A stretch of DNA of 50,023 bases from Stenotrophomonas ginsengisoli (GTDB lineage Bacteria; Pseudomonadota; Gammaproteobacteria; Xanthomonadales; Xanthomonadaceae). The notes under the pieces are model-generated. The model worked only from the letters and a program-made list of their open reading frames with translations, searched no databases and was not told where the DNA came from. Location: positions 1-50,023 of the forward strand of contig NZ_LDJM01000020.1 in NCBI RefSeq assembly GCF_001431485.1. Direction: 5' to 3'. The position numbers were made by a program, and so were the translations under genes. Shown here in pieces: positions 17,859 through 27,576 of the stretch (within the stretch, counting starts at the first letter, position 1; every line of letters begins with the position of its first letter).

Positions 17859-17932
17859 ACGCCCGCAGCGCAACACTGTGTCACGTGCCCGCCCCTTTGG
17901 CCGGCCACACACCGCCCCCATCAGATACAGCC

Positions 17933-19072
17933 ATGACCTCTCCCACGCCTGCCGCCATGACTTCTCCCCTGTTCGGCGACCCTGCCGCCGTCGCCTGCGA
18001 GCGTGCGGTTGCCGAGCTGCGCGCCGGCCGCCCGGTACGCCTGCTGGCAGATGATGGCCGCCAGCTGGCCGTGCTGGCCCTGGACTGCGCCACCCCGGCC
18101 AGTTACGCCGCCTTTGCTGCGCTGGCTGCCCAGCAACACCAGCTGCTGATCACCGCCGAACGTGCCGCCGTGCTGGGCGATGGCCGTGGCCAGCACCTGC
18201 ATTTGCCGCTGGCCGGCCTCGCCCACGATGCCCTGCCGGCACTGGCCTGGCTGCGCCCGGCCCACACCCCGGCAAGCGCCCTGCTGCAAGCCAGTGCGCC
18301 GCATTCGGCCCTGGATCTGGCGGCGATCGAACTGGCCTGGCTGGCCCTGCTGCTGCCGGCCCTGGTGGTGCTGCCGCTGGCCGGGCCGGAACCGGCTTGG
18401 GCCGGTTGTTATGCCCTGCCGGCGCAGCTGCTGCTCAGCGCCACGCCGCAGCCGCCGTACGAGCTGGTCGCACGCACCCCGGTACCGCTGCGCGAGGCCG
18501 GCTGGAGTGAATTTGTGGTGTTCCGCGGCGGCATTGCCCAGCGTGACCAGGTGGCCGTGGTGGTCGGCACCCCGGATCTGGGCGGTGTGGTGCCGGTACG
18601 TGTGCATTCGTCCTGTCTGACCGGCGACCTGTTCGGCTCGCTCAAGTGCGATTGCGGCGACCAGCTGCGCCACGGTCTGGCCGCATTGAAGGACAAGGGC
18701 GGCGGTGTGCTGCTGTACCTGGACCAGGAAGGACGTGGCACCGGCATCGCCGCCAAGATGCGTGCCTACGGCTACCAGCACGAAGGCCTGGACACCATCG
18801 ATGCCGACGCCCAGCTCGGTTTCGGCGCCGACGGCCGCCGCTATGATGCGGCCGTGGCCATGCTGCAGGGCCTGGGCATCGCCCGCATCGAACTGCTCAG
18901 CAACAACCCGAGCAAGGCCGCCCGCCTGTCCGCCGCCGGCATCGAGGTGGTCCAGTGCAGCCCGGTGACCGGCCAGGTCACCTGCGAAAACGAGCAGTAC
19001 CTGCGCACCAAGGCCGCCCGTGCCGGCCACCACCTGGACGTGGATGCCTTGATTGCAGCGGCCCAGCGCTGA
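17933..19072 (+). CDS. ribA: GTP cyclohydrolase II with degenerate RibB-like N-terminal domain
   Basis: 379 residues. It opens GTP to 2,5-diamino-6-ribosylamino-pyrimidinone phosphate, the first step of riboflavin synthesis. The C-terminal 190 residues are standard RibA: zinc cysteines in SSCLTGDLFGSLKCDCGD (about 228, 239, 241), then LYLDQEGRGTGIAAK and the substrate-binding LLSNNPSKA. The N-terminal 180 residues (ERAVAELRAGRPVRLLADDG) look like a DHBP synthase domain that has lost the acidic E-N-E cluster and other catalytic residues, so a RibBA remnant. Start ATG 17933; a second ATG at 17957 is possible. It stands alone, without other rib genes nearby. Confidence 0.92.
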   Translation: MTSPTPAAMTSPLFGDPAAVACERAVAELRAGRPVRLLADDGRQLAVLALDCATPASYAAFAALAAQQHQLLITAERAAVLGDGRGQHLHLPLAGLAHDALPALAWLRPAHTPASALLQASAPHSALDLAAIELAWLALLLPALVVLPLAGPEPAWAGCYALPAQLLLSATPQPPYELVARTPVPLREAGWSEFVVFRGGIAQRDQVAVVVGTPDLGGVVPVRVHSSCLTGDLFGSLKCDCGDQLRHGLAALKDKGGGVLLYLDQEGRGTGIAAKMRAYGYQHEGLDTIDADAQLGFGADGRRYDAAVAMLQGLGIARIELLSNNPSKAARLSAAGIEVVQCSPVTGQVTCENEQYLRTKAARAGHHLDVDALIAAAQR

Positions 19073-19123
19073 CGGCCGGGGCGGGCCTCTGCTAGGCTCG
19101 CCGCGCACCGTTGGAGCCGTTTT

Positions 19124-19690
19124 GTGAACCAGATTCCGCCACTGCCCGAAGCCAGCACCGCCCCGCCCCTGCCGCCTGAAGCACCCGTGGTGGAGGACGT
19201 GTCCATCCACAGCAGCAGCGTGCCGACGCACTGGCAGCAATTGCCGGTGCGTGGCGCCCGGGTGGCAGCCATCGCCGGCGCGATCGGCATGGCCATCACC
19301 CTGGCGGTGCTCACCATCCCGCTCAGCCTGCTGCTGGGCCACGCCCATGGCTGGCTGTGGAAACTGCCGCTGGCCCTGGTTGCCGGCGCCGTACTCGGCG
19401 CCTGGCTGTCCTGGCGCCGCCACCGCCGCACCAGCTGGCGCCTGGATGACCACAGCCTGGCCGTGCGCCGCACCCACCTGTGGCACAGCGACACCCGCGT
19501 GCCGCGGGCCCGGGTGCAGCACCTGGATGTGCGCCGCGGCCCGCTGGAACGCAGCATCGGCCTGGCCACCCTGGTGGTGCATACCGCCGGCAGCCGGCTG
19601 GATGCGGTGTCGCTTTCCGGGCTGGAACTGGCCGATGCCGAGACCCTGCGCGACCTGCTGGCGCGCCCTGACGAACACGACGGCCTGTGA
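19124..19690 (+). CDS. Bacterial PH-domain membrane protein (YdbS-like)
   Basis: 188 residues, GTG start. A Pro-rich N-terminus precedes two membrane segments (about 47-70 IAGAIGMAITLAVLTIPLSL and 80-98). A bPH2 domain (about 105-175) follows, with SWRLDDHSLAVRRTHLWHSD and LVVHTAGSRLDAVSLSGL. YdbS/YdbT-type pairs are membrane proteins of unknown molecular role. The stop overlaps the next gene's GTG (GTGA), so the two are co-translated and probably form a complex. Confidence 0.85.
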   Translation: MNQIPPLPEASTAPPLPPEAPVVEDVSIHSSSVPTHWQQLPVRGARVAAIAGAIGMAITLAVLTIPLSLLLGHAHGWLWKLPLALVAGAVLGAWLSWRRHRRTSWRLDDHSLAVRRTHLWHSDTRVPRARVQHLDVRRGPLERSIGLATLVVHTAGSRLDAVSLSGLELADAETLRDLLARPDEHDGL

Positions 19691-21312
19691 GCACGCCACC
19701 ACCCCTGCCGCCGTTGCCGGACCGCGAACAGCTGCTGCATCCCTGGTCCTGGCTGTTCGTGCTGCTGGCCCAGCTGCGCCAGTTCCTGTTTCCGCTGGTG
19801 GCCCTGCTGGTGTTCGGCCAGCGCGCGGCCAGCCGCGATGACAGCTACCAGATGGTGAGCATGGTGATCGTGGCCGCGGTGCTGGTGGCCATCTCGCTGC
19901 TGCGCTACTTCACCTACCGCTATGCCATTGGTGATGACCGCCTGAGCGTGCGTTCGGGCCTGCTCTCGCGCAACCGGCGCGAGATCCCGTTTGCCCGCAT
20001 CCACAATGTGGCCGTCCAGCAGAACCTGCTGCACCGTCTGTTCGGGGTGGCCGAGATCCGCCTGGAATCGGCCGGCAGCAAGCATCCGGAAGCAGAAATG
20101 CGGGTGCTGCGCCTGGACCAGGCACTGGCCCTGGAGCAACTGGTACGCCAGCACGGCCGCCGCCCGCAGGCCGACGTCGATGCCCCCCCCGCCGATGTAC
20201 TGGCCGGGCACGCGACGACCGGCCCATCGGCCCTGCCCGCCAGCCACACCCTGCTCGCCCTGCGCAGTGCCGACCTGATCCGCTTGGGCCTGGTCTCCAA
20301 CCGGGGCATGGTGCTGGTGGCCGCCGCCATTGGCGCGGTGTTCCAGCTGGTGCCGCGCGAGGTGGTCGGCGATTTCATCAAGGCCCATGTGCGCGAAGCG
20401 GCCGGCATGGCCAACGGGGTCAGCCTTTCCACCACCAGCTGGGTGGTGGTCGCCACCCTGTTCGTGCTGCTGGTGATGGTGATGACCCGGCTGCTCTCCA
20501 TCGCCCTGGCCTTTGTGCAGTACTACCGTTTCACCCTGAGCCGTGGCGATGGCCGCCTGACGGTGGAACGCGGCCTGTTCTCGCGCTCGCGTTCCAGCGT
20601 CGGTGAGCGCCGCATCCAGGCCTGGAGCCTGCATCAGGGCATCATGCAACGCTGGCTGGGCGTACAGCAGCTGAAGGTGGACATTGCCGCCGGCAATGCC
20701 GAGGACAGCAACAGCCGCAGCCTGCGCGAACTGGCCCCCATTGCCAGCCAGGCCGATTGCCAGCGCCTGCTGCAGGACCTGGCCGGGCAACTGCACTGGC
20801 CGCCACCGCAGTGGCAGGCGGTGGCCCCGCGCCAGGCCTGGCGGCTGTGCCTGCCGGCGCTGTTCTGGCAACCGCTGTTGATCACCGCGCTGTGGCAACT
20901 GGCCGGCAGCTGGGCCCTGTTGCTGCTGTGCTGGCTGCCGTTCACCGCATGGCGGGCATGGCGCACGGCGGCCTTCATGGGCTACCACGTCGACACCCGG
21001 GCGGTGATGGTGCGCGGCGGCTGGCGCCAGCGCTGGTGGCGCATGGCCCAGACCAGCAAGGTCCAGGGCCTGCGCCTGCAGCGCTCGCCACTGGACCGCC
21101 TGTGCGGCACCGCCAGCGTGCTGCTCGATACCGCAGGCAGCAGCCTGGGCGGGCCGCGCCTGCGCCTGCAACTGTTGCCCTTGGCCCGGGCCGAGCAGTT
21201 GCTGGAGCAGCTGTCCGCACAGATCAGCCGCCCCAGGGACACCGTTTCAACGCACGCTGCGGCCCCAGTAGCCCAGATCCTTGCGGATCTGCAGGCGGCG
21301 CAGCCAGGCTGA
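19687..21312 (+). CDS. Bacterial PH-domain membrane protein (YdbT-like, multiple bPH2 domains)
   Basis: 541 residues, GTG start in the overlap with its partner. It has three bPH2 repeats separated by membrane hairpins. The first contains YRYAIGDDRLSVRSGLLSRN and FARIHNVAVQQNLLHRLFG, the second YRFTLSRGDGRLTVERGLFS, and the third GYHVDTRAVMVRGGWRQRWW with LQRSPLDRLCGTASVLLDTA. The R-I-x-x-V/W-x-x-x-x-L/I pattern recurs in each. Typical of YdbT. Its last 66 bp overlap the 3' end of the convergent glycerophosphotransferase-like gene. Confidence 0.85.
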   Translation: MSTPPPLPPLPDREQLLHPWSWLFVLLAQLRQFLFPLVALLVFGQRAASRDDSYQMVSMVIVAAVLVAISLLRYFTYRYAIGDDRLSVRSGLLSRNRREIPFARIHNVAVQQNLLHRLFGVAEIRLESAGSKHPEAEMRVLRLDQALALEQLVRQHGRRPQADVDAPPADVLAGHATTGPSALPASHTLLALRSADLIRLGLVSNRGMVLVAAAIGAVFQLVPREVVGDFIKAHVREAAGMANGVSLSTTSWVVVATLFVLLVMVMTRLLSIALAFVQYYRFTLSRGDGRLTVERGLFSRSRSSVGERRIQAWSLHQGIMQRWLGVQQLKVDIAAGNAEDSNSRSLRELAPIASQADCQRLLQDLAGQLHWPPPQWQAVAPRQAWRLCLPALFWQPLLITALWQLAGSWALLLLCWLPFTAWRAWRTAAFMGYHVDTRAVMVRGGWRQRWWRMAQTSKVQGLRLQRSPLDRLCGTASVLLDTAGSSLGGPRLRLQLLPLARAEQLLEQLSAQISRPRDTVSTHAAAPVAQILADLQAAQPG

Positions 21313-22302
21313 GGCCGGCTTGCGTCCCAGCGGGCCCAGCTGGCCAGCCAGCAGGGCCTCGGCCGCGTCGATCACCCGCTGCGAGGAGTCGCCATCGCGC
21401 CAGGGGTGGATGCTGTCGGCATAGGCGGCAATCCGCGCCATGTGCGCCGGCTCGTGCGCCAGCGCCCGTTCCAGCATGGCCGGCAACAGCGCCGGCTGGT
21501 CGAAGTCGAGCATGTAGTCTTCCGGCACCCGGTTGCGGAAGGTCACCACCGGCTTGTGCTGGACCAGGAACTCCGAAACGATCGAGGAGGTATCGGACAC
21601 CAGCACATCGGCGGCACGCTGCGCGGCCATCACCTGTTCGGGCTCGATGAAACGTGCGTTGTCGCCGGCCAGTGCGCGGTAGCGGGCGAACAGCTCCTCG
21701 CTGCACTTGGGATGCAGGGTCAACAGCCAGTAGCGCTGACCACTGGCGATGTCGGCCGCAATGGCCTGCAGCAGGTGCGGGGCCGCGCTCAGACGCTCGG
21801 TGAAGGTGGAACCGAACAGCACCACCGGCCGCCCACCGGCCGGTGCACGCAGCGCCGCTGCCGCCCCGCCGTCATCGCGGAACAGCGGATCCAGCTTGGG
21901 CCAACCGGTTTCCACCACCTTGAAGTGCCCCTGCTGCTGCGCCAGGGCGGCGAACGGCGCGGTGGTGGCCGGGCCTTGCGTACAGTACAGATCGAACAGG
22001 CCGCGCACCCGGAAGTGTCCACGGTTGTCTTCGCGCTTGCGCACATTGAAGCCATGGAACACCTGCACCTTGGCCCCGGCAATGAACGGCGGTACCCAGT
22101 TGGCGGCCGAAAACACCGCCCGCGGCCGCAGGGCCAGCGCCTGCTCCAGGCTCACCGGGCTCACCCCATCGAGCTGGCTGCCGGCCGCACCACCCTCGAA
22201 CCAGCTGAAGGCGCGGTCGCCACGGGCGTGCAGTCGGGCCGCCAACGGGGCGAGAATAGGCAGCGCATAACGCTCCGTGGCAAACAGCAGGTAATCGGCC
22301 AT
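21247..22302 (-). CDS. CDP-glycerol glycerophosphotransferase-like protein (envelope glycan)
   Basis: 351 residues, soluble or peripheral. It has a GT-B-like fold: HGFNVRKREDNRGHF in the middle, TLHPKCSEELFARYR, and the donor-binding signature VLVSDTSSIVSEFLVQHKPV, followed by TFRNRVPEDY. This is the TagB/TagF-type glycerophosphotransferase family. In Gram-negative genomes such genes sit with LPS-core or capsule genes and may add glycerophosphate or act as Kdo-type glycosyltransferases. GAGGA 8 nt upstream supports the ATG at 22302. Its start codon is 3 bp from that of the divergent GT2 gene, and its 3' end overlaps the YdbT-like gene by 66 bp. Acceptor unknown. Confidence 0.8.
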   Translation of the reverse strand: MADYLLFATERYALPILAPLAARLHARGDRAFSWFEGGAAGSQLDGVSPVSLEQALALRPRAVFSAANWVPPFIAGAKVQVFHGFNVRKREDNRGHFRVRGLFDLYCTQGPATTAPFAALAQQQGHFKVVETGWPKLDPLFRDDGGAAAALRAPAGGRPVVLFGSTFTERLSAAPHLLQAIAADIASGQRYWLLTLHPKCSEELFARYRALAGDNARFIEPEQVMAAQRAADVLVSDTSSIVSEFLVQHKPVVTFRNRVPEDYMLDFDQPALLPAMLERALAHEPAHMARIAAYADSIHPWRDGDSSQRVIDAAEALLAGQLGPLGRKPASAWLRRLQIRKDLGYWGRSVR

Positions 22303-22305
22303 CTC

Positions 22306-23118
22306 ATGTCCTCATCGACCGCCCCCAACGAACGGCCTCGCATTTCGGCCTGCATTATCACGTTCAACGAGGCTGACCGCATTGCCGATTGCCTCGCCTC
22401 ACTGGACTTCTGCGATGAGCTGATCGTGGTGGACTCGTTTTCCACGGATGACACCGTGGCCATCGCCCAGGCCCACGGCGCCATCGTGCACAGCCGCCCC
22501 TTCACCGGCTTCCGCAACCAGAAGGACTTTGCCGTGGCCCAGGCCCGGCATGACTGGGTACTGTGCCTGGATGCCGACGAGCGCATCAGCACCGAGCTGC
22601 GCAGCGCCATCCTGGCCGCGCGTGATGGCGGCTTTGCCGGCCACGCCGGTTACCGTTTTGCCCGCCTGTCGGAGTATTTCGGCAAGTTCCTGCGCCACGG
22701 CAATGCCTACCCGGACCGGGTCATGCGCCTGTTCGACCGCCGCCAGGGCGGCTGGCGCGGTACGCGCGAGATCCACGAGGCGGCCAGTGTGGATGGCGCC
22801 GTCGGCACCCTGCGCGGTGACCTGATCCATTACCCCTACCGCTCACTGATGCAGCAGCTGGCCAAGACCCAGCGCTATGCACAGATGATGGCCGAGCACG
22901 AATACGCCCGCGGCAAGCGCGCCACCCTGGCCAAGCTGGTGCTGGCCCCGGCCTGGCGCTTCTGGCGCGGCCTGCTGCTGCGCGGGGGCTGGCGTGATGG
23001 CTGGCACGGCCTGGTCTACGCCTATGTGCGTGCCAACTACGTGCGGCAGAAGACCATCATGCTGTGGATGCTGCACAACGGTGCCGCGGTCAGCGACCCG
23101 GCCAAGACGCCGCGCTGA
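22306..23118 (+). CDS. Glycosyltransferase family 2 (LPS core, WaaE/KdtX-like)
   Basis: 270 residues. A GT-A domain begins ISACIITFNEADRIADCLAS, has ELIVVDSFSTDDTV, and the nucleotide/metal DxD in LCLDADERIS. RVMRLFDRRQGGWRGTREIHE and the basic C-terminal helices are typical of WaaE/KdtX-like core glycosyltransferases, which act at the cytoplasmic face of the inner membrane on lipid A-core. ATG 22306 is the only start before the domain; its ribosome site is poor. It is head to head with the gene at 21247-22302. The 3' end overlaps the convergent ligase gene by 29 bp. The sugar transferred is not predictable. Confidence 0.88.
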   Translation: MSSSTAPNERPRISACIITFNEADRIADCLASLDFCDELIVVDSFSTDDTVAIAQAHGAIVHSRPFTGFRNQKDFAVAQARHDWVLCLDADERISTELRSAILAARDGGFAGHAGYRFARLSEYFGKFLRHGNAYPDRVMRLFDRRQGGWRGTREIHEAASVDGAVGTLRGDLIHYPYRSLMQQLAKTQRYAQMMAEHEYARGKRATLAKLVLAPAWRFWRGLLLRGGWRDGWHGLVYAYVRANYVRQKTIMLWMLHNGAAVSDPAKTPR

Positions 23119-24400
23119 GTGATCCGTTGGCCGCCTGCTCCTGCAGGCGGTCCTGCCGCGCCAGCTGGCCCAGGCCGGCCAGCACCCCGACCAGGCAGGC
23201 ATACAACCCGGCGGTGATCTGGTGGGCAAACATCGACTGGGTCAGACCGCACACCACATACACCACCACCACGCCGATACCGGCCAGCGCCGGCCCCTGC
23301 TGTGGCCGGCCCGCCTGCCACCACAGGCGCGCGAACAGCAGCAGCGGAATGCCGTAGACGGCCAGCAGGCCGATGATGCCGGGAATGCCGCGGGTGGCCG
23401 CCCATTCGGCCAGGTCGTTGTGGGCGTGCTCCAGGTGGCAGCGGTGCAGATCCTCGCTCGCCTGGCGGCAGACCGGCAGGCGCTGCATCGCCGTATCGAA
23501 CTGGCCCAGGCCAACGCCCTGCCAGGGCTGCGCCTTGAAGGCCTGCCAGGCCACATGCAGGCGCTCGTAGCGCGCGCCAGCGGAGCTGTCCACATCGCCG
23601 CGCTGCAGGCGCTGCCAGTCCTGGGCCAGCTCGTCCAGACGCACCTGCTCGCGCAAGTCCGGGCTGGCCACCAGGGCACCGGCCAACAGGGTCGCGGCCA
23701 CGGCCAGCACCGCAAAACGCCGCCGCCAGGAGCCACGGTCACCACTCAGCACCGCCAGCAGCAACACCATCGCCATGGCCGGCCAGACCCCACGGCTGCC
23801 AGTGAGCATCACCAGCAATGCCGTGGCCAGCACGGCCAGCAGCACGGTGAGCAAGCGTGCCGGCGGGCGGCAGCAGATCACCAGCACCAGCAGCACCACG
23901 GCCACGTCAGCCAGCACGATGGCATTGGTCCAGGCTTCCGCCCGCACCGCCCCGCCCAGCACCTGGAGCATGGCCACCAGCAGGCTGGCCAGCAGACCGA
24001 CCACCGCACCGGACCACAGCAGACGCTGCGGCAGGCGCAGGGCATACACCCAGCAGGCGGTCCACGGCACCACCAGGAAGCGGACCAGGTTGTCCAGCTC
24101 ACGCAGCGGCACATCGGCCTGCCACAGCGACAGCACGCCCAGCCCGACCTGCAGTACGGTCAGCAACAGCAGCGGCGCCAGCAGCGGCCATGGCAGTGGA
24201 CGGCGCCACAGCGTGCCGATCCCCAGCACACTGGAGAGCAGCAACAGGCAGCCGAACGGTAACAGGTTGACCGGCGTGGCCACCACCATGGCCGGCAGCA
24301 CCAGCAGCGCCAGCAGTGCCACGCGTTGCGCCCAGCCGGCATCACGCCATTGCTGCATGGCCTGGGCAATCCCCGAACGAACCTGTACTGCGCTGATCAC
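23090..24400 (-). CDS. waaL: O-antigen ligase-like membrane protein (Wzy_C family)
   Basis: 436 residues, about 10-12 membrane helices. A large periplasmic loop (about 240-330) contains GARYERLHVAWQAFKAQPW and GVGLGQFDTA, then the conserved LEHAHNDLAEWAATRGIPG with the functional histidine seen in O-antigen ligases. It joins polymers to lipid A-core at the periplasmic face; Wzy polymerases share the domain, so the symbol is tentative. The start is GTG at 24400, with AAGGA 6 nt before it; an upstream TTG at 24421 would overlap the preceding stop but has no ribosome site. Downstream of the PMT-like gene by 17 bp, same operon. Confidence 0.8.
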   Translation of the reverse strand: MISAVQVRSGIAQAMQQWRDAGWAQRVALLALLVLPAMVVATPVNLLPFGCLLLLSSVLGIGTLWRRPLPWPLLAPLLLLTVLQVGLGVLSLWQADVPLRELDNLVRFLVVPWTACWVYALRLPQRLLWSGAVVGLLASLLVAMLQVLGGAVRAEAWTNAIVLADVAVVLLVLVICCRPPARLLTVLLAVLATALLVMLTGSRGVWPAMAMVLLLAVLSGDRGSWRRRFAVLAVAATLLAGALVASPDLREQVRLDELAQDWQRLQRGDVDSSAGARYERLHVAWQAFKAQPWQGVGLGQFDTAMQRLPVCRQASEDLHRCHLEHAHNDLAEWAATRGIPGIIGLLAVYGIPLLLFARLWWQAGRPQQGPALAGIGVVVVYVVCGLTQSMFAHQITAGLYACLVGVLAGLGQLARQDRLQEQAANGSLSAASWPGR

Positions 24401-24417
24401 TTGCGTTCCTTCGGGTC

Positions 24418-26145
24418 TCAAAGCTCATCATCGGCCGGGCCCTGGGCCTGGCGCACTTGCTGGCGGTCAGCGGCACTGGCCTGGCAGGGCCGGTGCACCG
24501 CATCTGCGGGCACCAGCCACCACTGCCGGCGGTTGGCCGTACCGACAAATAATGCCTGCTCACGGTCGATGCAGGAAAGCATCAAGGGCTGCTGCAGCAG
24601 CAGCCAGCGCCGTGCGGCGTGCTGGTCCTGCCATTGCAGGGCATCGTCCAGCTGCAGCAGCCAGTCACGCTTGAAGCCAAAATCGCGCACCGGGCGGTCG
24701 GCCATCAACAGGTTCTGCTCCTTCCAGCCCACCAGGGCCAGCTCGGCTTGCGGCCCAACCAGCTGCCCGGCCCGCGTCATCACTCCACGCGCGGAGCTGG
24801 AGTCATTGAGCAAGGGATAGGCCAACAGGCCATACACCACCCAGACCACGCCCAGCAGCAGCACCCAGGCCTTGTGCGCATTGCGCCAGCCGAACCACAG
24901 CAACCCGGCCATGCCGCCTGCGCCCATCGCCAGCACGCACCAGGCCAGGGCAGTGACCTGGCCGGCAGAGATGCCGCGCTGGGCCACCAGGCGGGTCTCG
25001 AACCCCGGCTCACCACCCAGCACCGCCAATCCGGCCGCCAGCAGGGCCAGGCTGACAACGCCGGCCACCAGCGCCAGCAGGGCCTGCACGTCGCGCCGGC
25101 GCAACAGCCCCGCCGCCAGCGGGGCCAGGGCCAGGCAGACCATCGGCAGGGCCGGCAGGATATAGACATCCCGCTTGCCGTCAGGGATGGAGAAAAACAG
25201 CAGCAACAGGGCCCACCAGGCCAACGGCAGCAGGTAGCGCGCGTCGCGCCGGCGCAGCCGCCGCCACCAGGCCGGCACTGCCCACGGCAACAGCAACAGG
25301 GTCGGCAACCACATCGTGGCCATGGTGCCGAGGAAGTACCACAGCGGCTGGTGGTGGTCCCAGGACTGCGCATAGCGCTTGGCCGTCTGCCGCAGCAGGA
25401 TGTCATCCAGGTAGGCGCGGTACTCGGGCAGGCCGGTGGCCAGTGCCTGCACCGCCACCGGTACCAGCCACAGGCCGATGGCCAGCAGGAAGCAAACCGG
25501 CCCCAGCCAGAAACGCGGGTTGCCGGCATGCACGCGCACCCCGCGCCAACCGGCCAGCGAGGCCAGCGCCGCCGGCACCAGCATCAGCAGGGCCAGCACC
25601 CCCACGCCCTTGGTGATCACCCCCAGCCCGGCGGCAAACCAGCCCAGCGCCCACCAGCGCCAGGCCGGGCCCAGCAGCAGGTGGCGCAGCAGGCCGTAGT
25701 TGGCCACGGTGATGAACATCATCACCAGGGGGTCGATCTGCGCCTTCTTGGACTGGAACACGAACTGCAGCGCCAGCAGCAGGCCCCAGGCCGCATACAG
25801 GCCGACCTGACGGTTCCACAACCGCCGCCCCAGGTCGTACACGCAGCCCAGGGTCACCAGCGCAGCCAGCAGCGAGGGCAGCAGGAAGGCCACTCGCCAG
25901 TTGCCCAGCACGCTGTACAGGGCCGCCTGCCACCACATCAGCATCGGCGGCTTGTCCGAGTACAACTCGCTGCCACGGTGCGGGAACCACCAGTTGCCGC
26001 TTTCCACCATCTGCCGCGCGACCAGGGCGAAGCGCGGCTCGTCCGAAGGCCAGGGGTCACGCAGGCCCAGGCCCGCGCCAAGGATCAACAATGCGACCAG
26101 CCAGAACAGCCACAACGAAGAGCCTTGAGCGCGCATGCCCGACAT
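24418..26145 (-). CDS. ArnT/PMT-like glycosyltransferase (GT39/GT83)
   Basis: 575 residues, 11-13 membrane helices. The first periplasmic loop carries DPWPSDEPRFALVARQMVE, in which D-E is the catalytic/metal motif of the GT-C fold, and SDKPPMLMWWQAALYSVLG. A second loop has IPDGKRDVYILPALPMVCLA, a typical ArnT/PMT segment. The family moves sugars (for example L-Ara4N or mannose) from polyprenyl phosphate to lipid A, core or protein. ATG 26145 or 26136 could start it; neither has a strong ribosome site. It follows rsmB by 9 bp and precedes the ligase-like gene, implying work on the same envelope glycan. Substrate unknown. Confidence 0.85.
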   Translation of the reverse strand: MSGMRAQGSSLWLFWLVALLILGAGLGLRDPWPSDEPRFALVARQMVESGNWWFPHRGSELYSDKPPMLMWWQAALYSVLGNWRVAFLLPSLLAALVTLGCVYDLGRRLWNRQVGLYAAWGLLLALQFVFQSKKAQIDPLVMMFITVANYGLLRHLLLGPAWRWWALGWFAAGLGVITKGVGVLALLMLVPAALASLAGWRGVRVHAGNPRFWLGPVCFLLAIGLWLVPVAVQALATGLPEYRAYLDDILLRQTAKRYAQSWDHHQPLWYFLGTMATMWLPTLLLLPWAVPAWWRRLRRRDARYLLPLAWWALLLLFFSIPDGKRDVYILPALPMVCLALAPLAAGLLRRRDVQALLALVAGVVSLALLAAGLAVLGGEPGFETRLVAQRGISAGQVTALAWCVLAMGAGGMAGLLWFGWRNAHKAWVLLLGVVWVVYGLLAYPLLNDSSSARGVMTRAGQLVGPQAELALVGWKEQNLLMADRPVRDFGFKRDWLLQLDDALQWQDQHAARRWLLLQQPLMLSCIDREQALFVGTANRRQWWLVPADAVHRPCQASAADRQQVRQAQGPADDEL

Positions 26146-26154
26146 CCGGAAGGG

Positions 26155-27576
26155 TTATTGGCTGATTTTGTTCACGACTGCGTAAAAGAATCCATCACGC
26201 CCATCCTCGCCCGGCAGCCACTGCCGGCCGGCCGCACAGGCGTGGCCGAAGGCTTCGCCCGGATCGGCGAAAACCGCATCGGCATGACGCTGCAGGAAGG
26301 CAGCCACCTGCGCGGTGTTCTCCGCCCGCAGGATCGAGCAGGTGGCATACACCAGACGCCCGCCCGGGCGCAGCATCGTCCACGCCGCATCGAGCAGGCG
26401 CGCCTGCAGCTGCAGCAAGGCAGCAATGTCCTGCTCGCGCCGGTGCAGGAGCACGTCGGGCTGGCGGCGGATGATGCCGGTGGCCGAACACGGCGCATCC
26501 AGCACGACGGCATCAAACAACTGGCCATCCCACCAGGTTGCCGGCGCGCTGGCATCGGCGGCCAGCACCTGGGCCTGCACCCCGGTACGGGCGAAGGTCT
26601 CGCCCATGCGGCGTGCCCGGCGCTCGTCGATGTCCATGGCCAGCACCTGCAGCTGCGGCTGGCGCTCGAGCAGATGGGCGGACTTGCCACCGGGAGCGGC
26701 GCAGGCATCGAGCACCCGCGCGCCAGCCGGCAGGTCGGCCAGCAGGTCAGCCAGTTGCTGGGCCGAACCGTCCTGCACCGAGACCACCCCCTCGGCAAAG
26801 CCGGGCAGCCCGGTCACCGGCACCGCCGCCGGCAGGTAGATCGCATTGGCCAGCTCAGGGGCCAGCTCGGCCACCACACCGGCCTGCTGCAGCTGGGCCA
26901 GGTAATCGGCCGCGGTGCTCTTGCCGGCATGCACGCGCAGCCACAGCGGCGGCTCTTCCAGGCTGGCAGCGAAGATCGAGTCAGACAGGCGCGGCCAGTC
27001 GGTGGCAATGGCATCGGCCAGCCAGTGCGGGAAGGCATTGATCGGCGAGGCCGGCGGGATGCCTTCGCGCTGTACCCGGCGCAGCAGCGCATTGACCATG
27101 CCGGCCTGATGCGAGCGGCCCATCCTGTGCGCGGCCTGTACGGTTGCCGACACGGCCGCATGGTCAGCCAGCTTCAACGCATCGAGCTGGGCGAAACCGG
27201 CCAGCAGCAGCGCTTCCAGATCGGCATCGCGCGCACCCAGCGGGCGTGGCATCCAGCCATTGAGGGCACGCCGGTAGCGGCCACGCTGGCGCAGTGCGGC
27301 CAGGCAAATGGCTTCGAGCAGGGCGCGGTCGCGGCTGTCGCCCAGCTGCTGCTGGGCCGGGCTGAGCACGGCCTTGAGCGAGCGGCCGTTGGCGCACACG
27401 TCCTGCAGCACCCCGGCAGCGAGCACACGCAGCTCGGTACCCGGCACATCCAGATGGGTCGGCGCCGGGCGGCTGCCACCGGCACGATCATGACCACGAC
27501 GCTCCTGGCCACCCTGACGGTTGCCCGCCGGCTGGCCTGGGTTGCCGGGACGGCCCCGCCCCTTGTACAGGTTCAT
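26155..27576 (-). CDS. rsmB: 16S rRNA m5C967 methyltransferase
   Basis: 473 residues. It methylates C967 of 16S rRNA with SAM. A NusB-like N-terminal RNA-binding domain (about 45-170, [19 protein letters not shown]) precedes the RsmB/NOP fold. Motif I is [15 protein letters not shown], motif [19 protein letters not shown] with one catalytic Cys, and motif [19 protein letters not shown] with the other. The first 40 residues are a Gly/Arg/Gln-rich extension absent from E. coli RsmB, probably an extra RNA-contact tail. The ATG overlaps the fmt stop (ATGA). Confidence 0.95.
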   Translation of the reverse strand: MNLYKGRGRPGNPGQPAGNRQGGQERRGHDRAGGSRPAPTHLDVPGTELRVLAAGVLQDVCANGRSLKAVLSPAQQQLGDSRDRALLEAICLAALRQRGRYRRALNGWMPRPLGARDADLEALLLAGFAQLDALKLADHAAVSATVQAAHRMGRSHQAGMVNALLRRVQREGIPPASPINAFPHWLADAIATDWPRLSDSIFAASLEEPPLWLRVHAGKSTAADYLAQLQQAGVVAELAPELANAIYLPAAVPVTGLPGFAEGVVSVQDGSAQQLADLLADLPAGARVLDACAAPGGKSAHLLERQPQLQVLAMDIDERRARRMGETFARTGVQAQVLAADASAPATWWDGQLFDAVVLDAPCSATGIIRRQPDVLLHRREQDIAALLQLQARLLDAAWTMLRPGGRLVYATCSILRAENTAQVAAFLQRHADAVFADPGEAFGHACAAGRQWLPGEDGRDGFFYAVVNKISQ

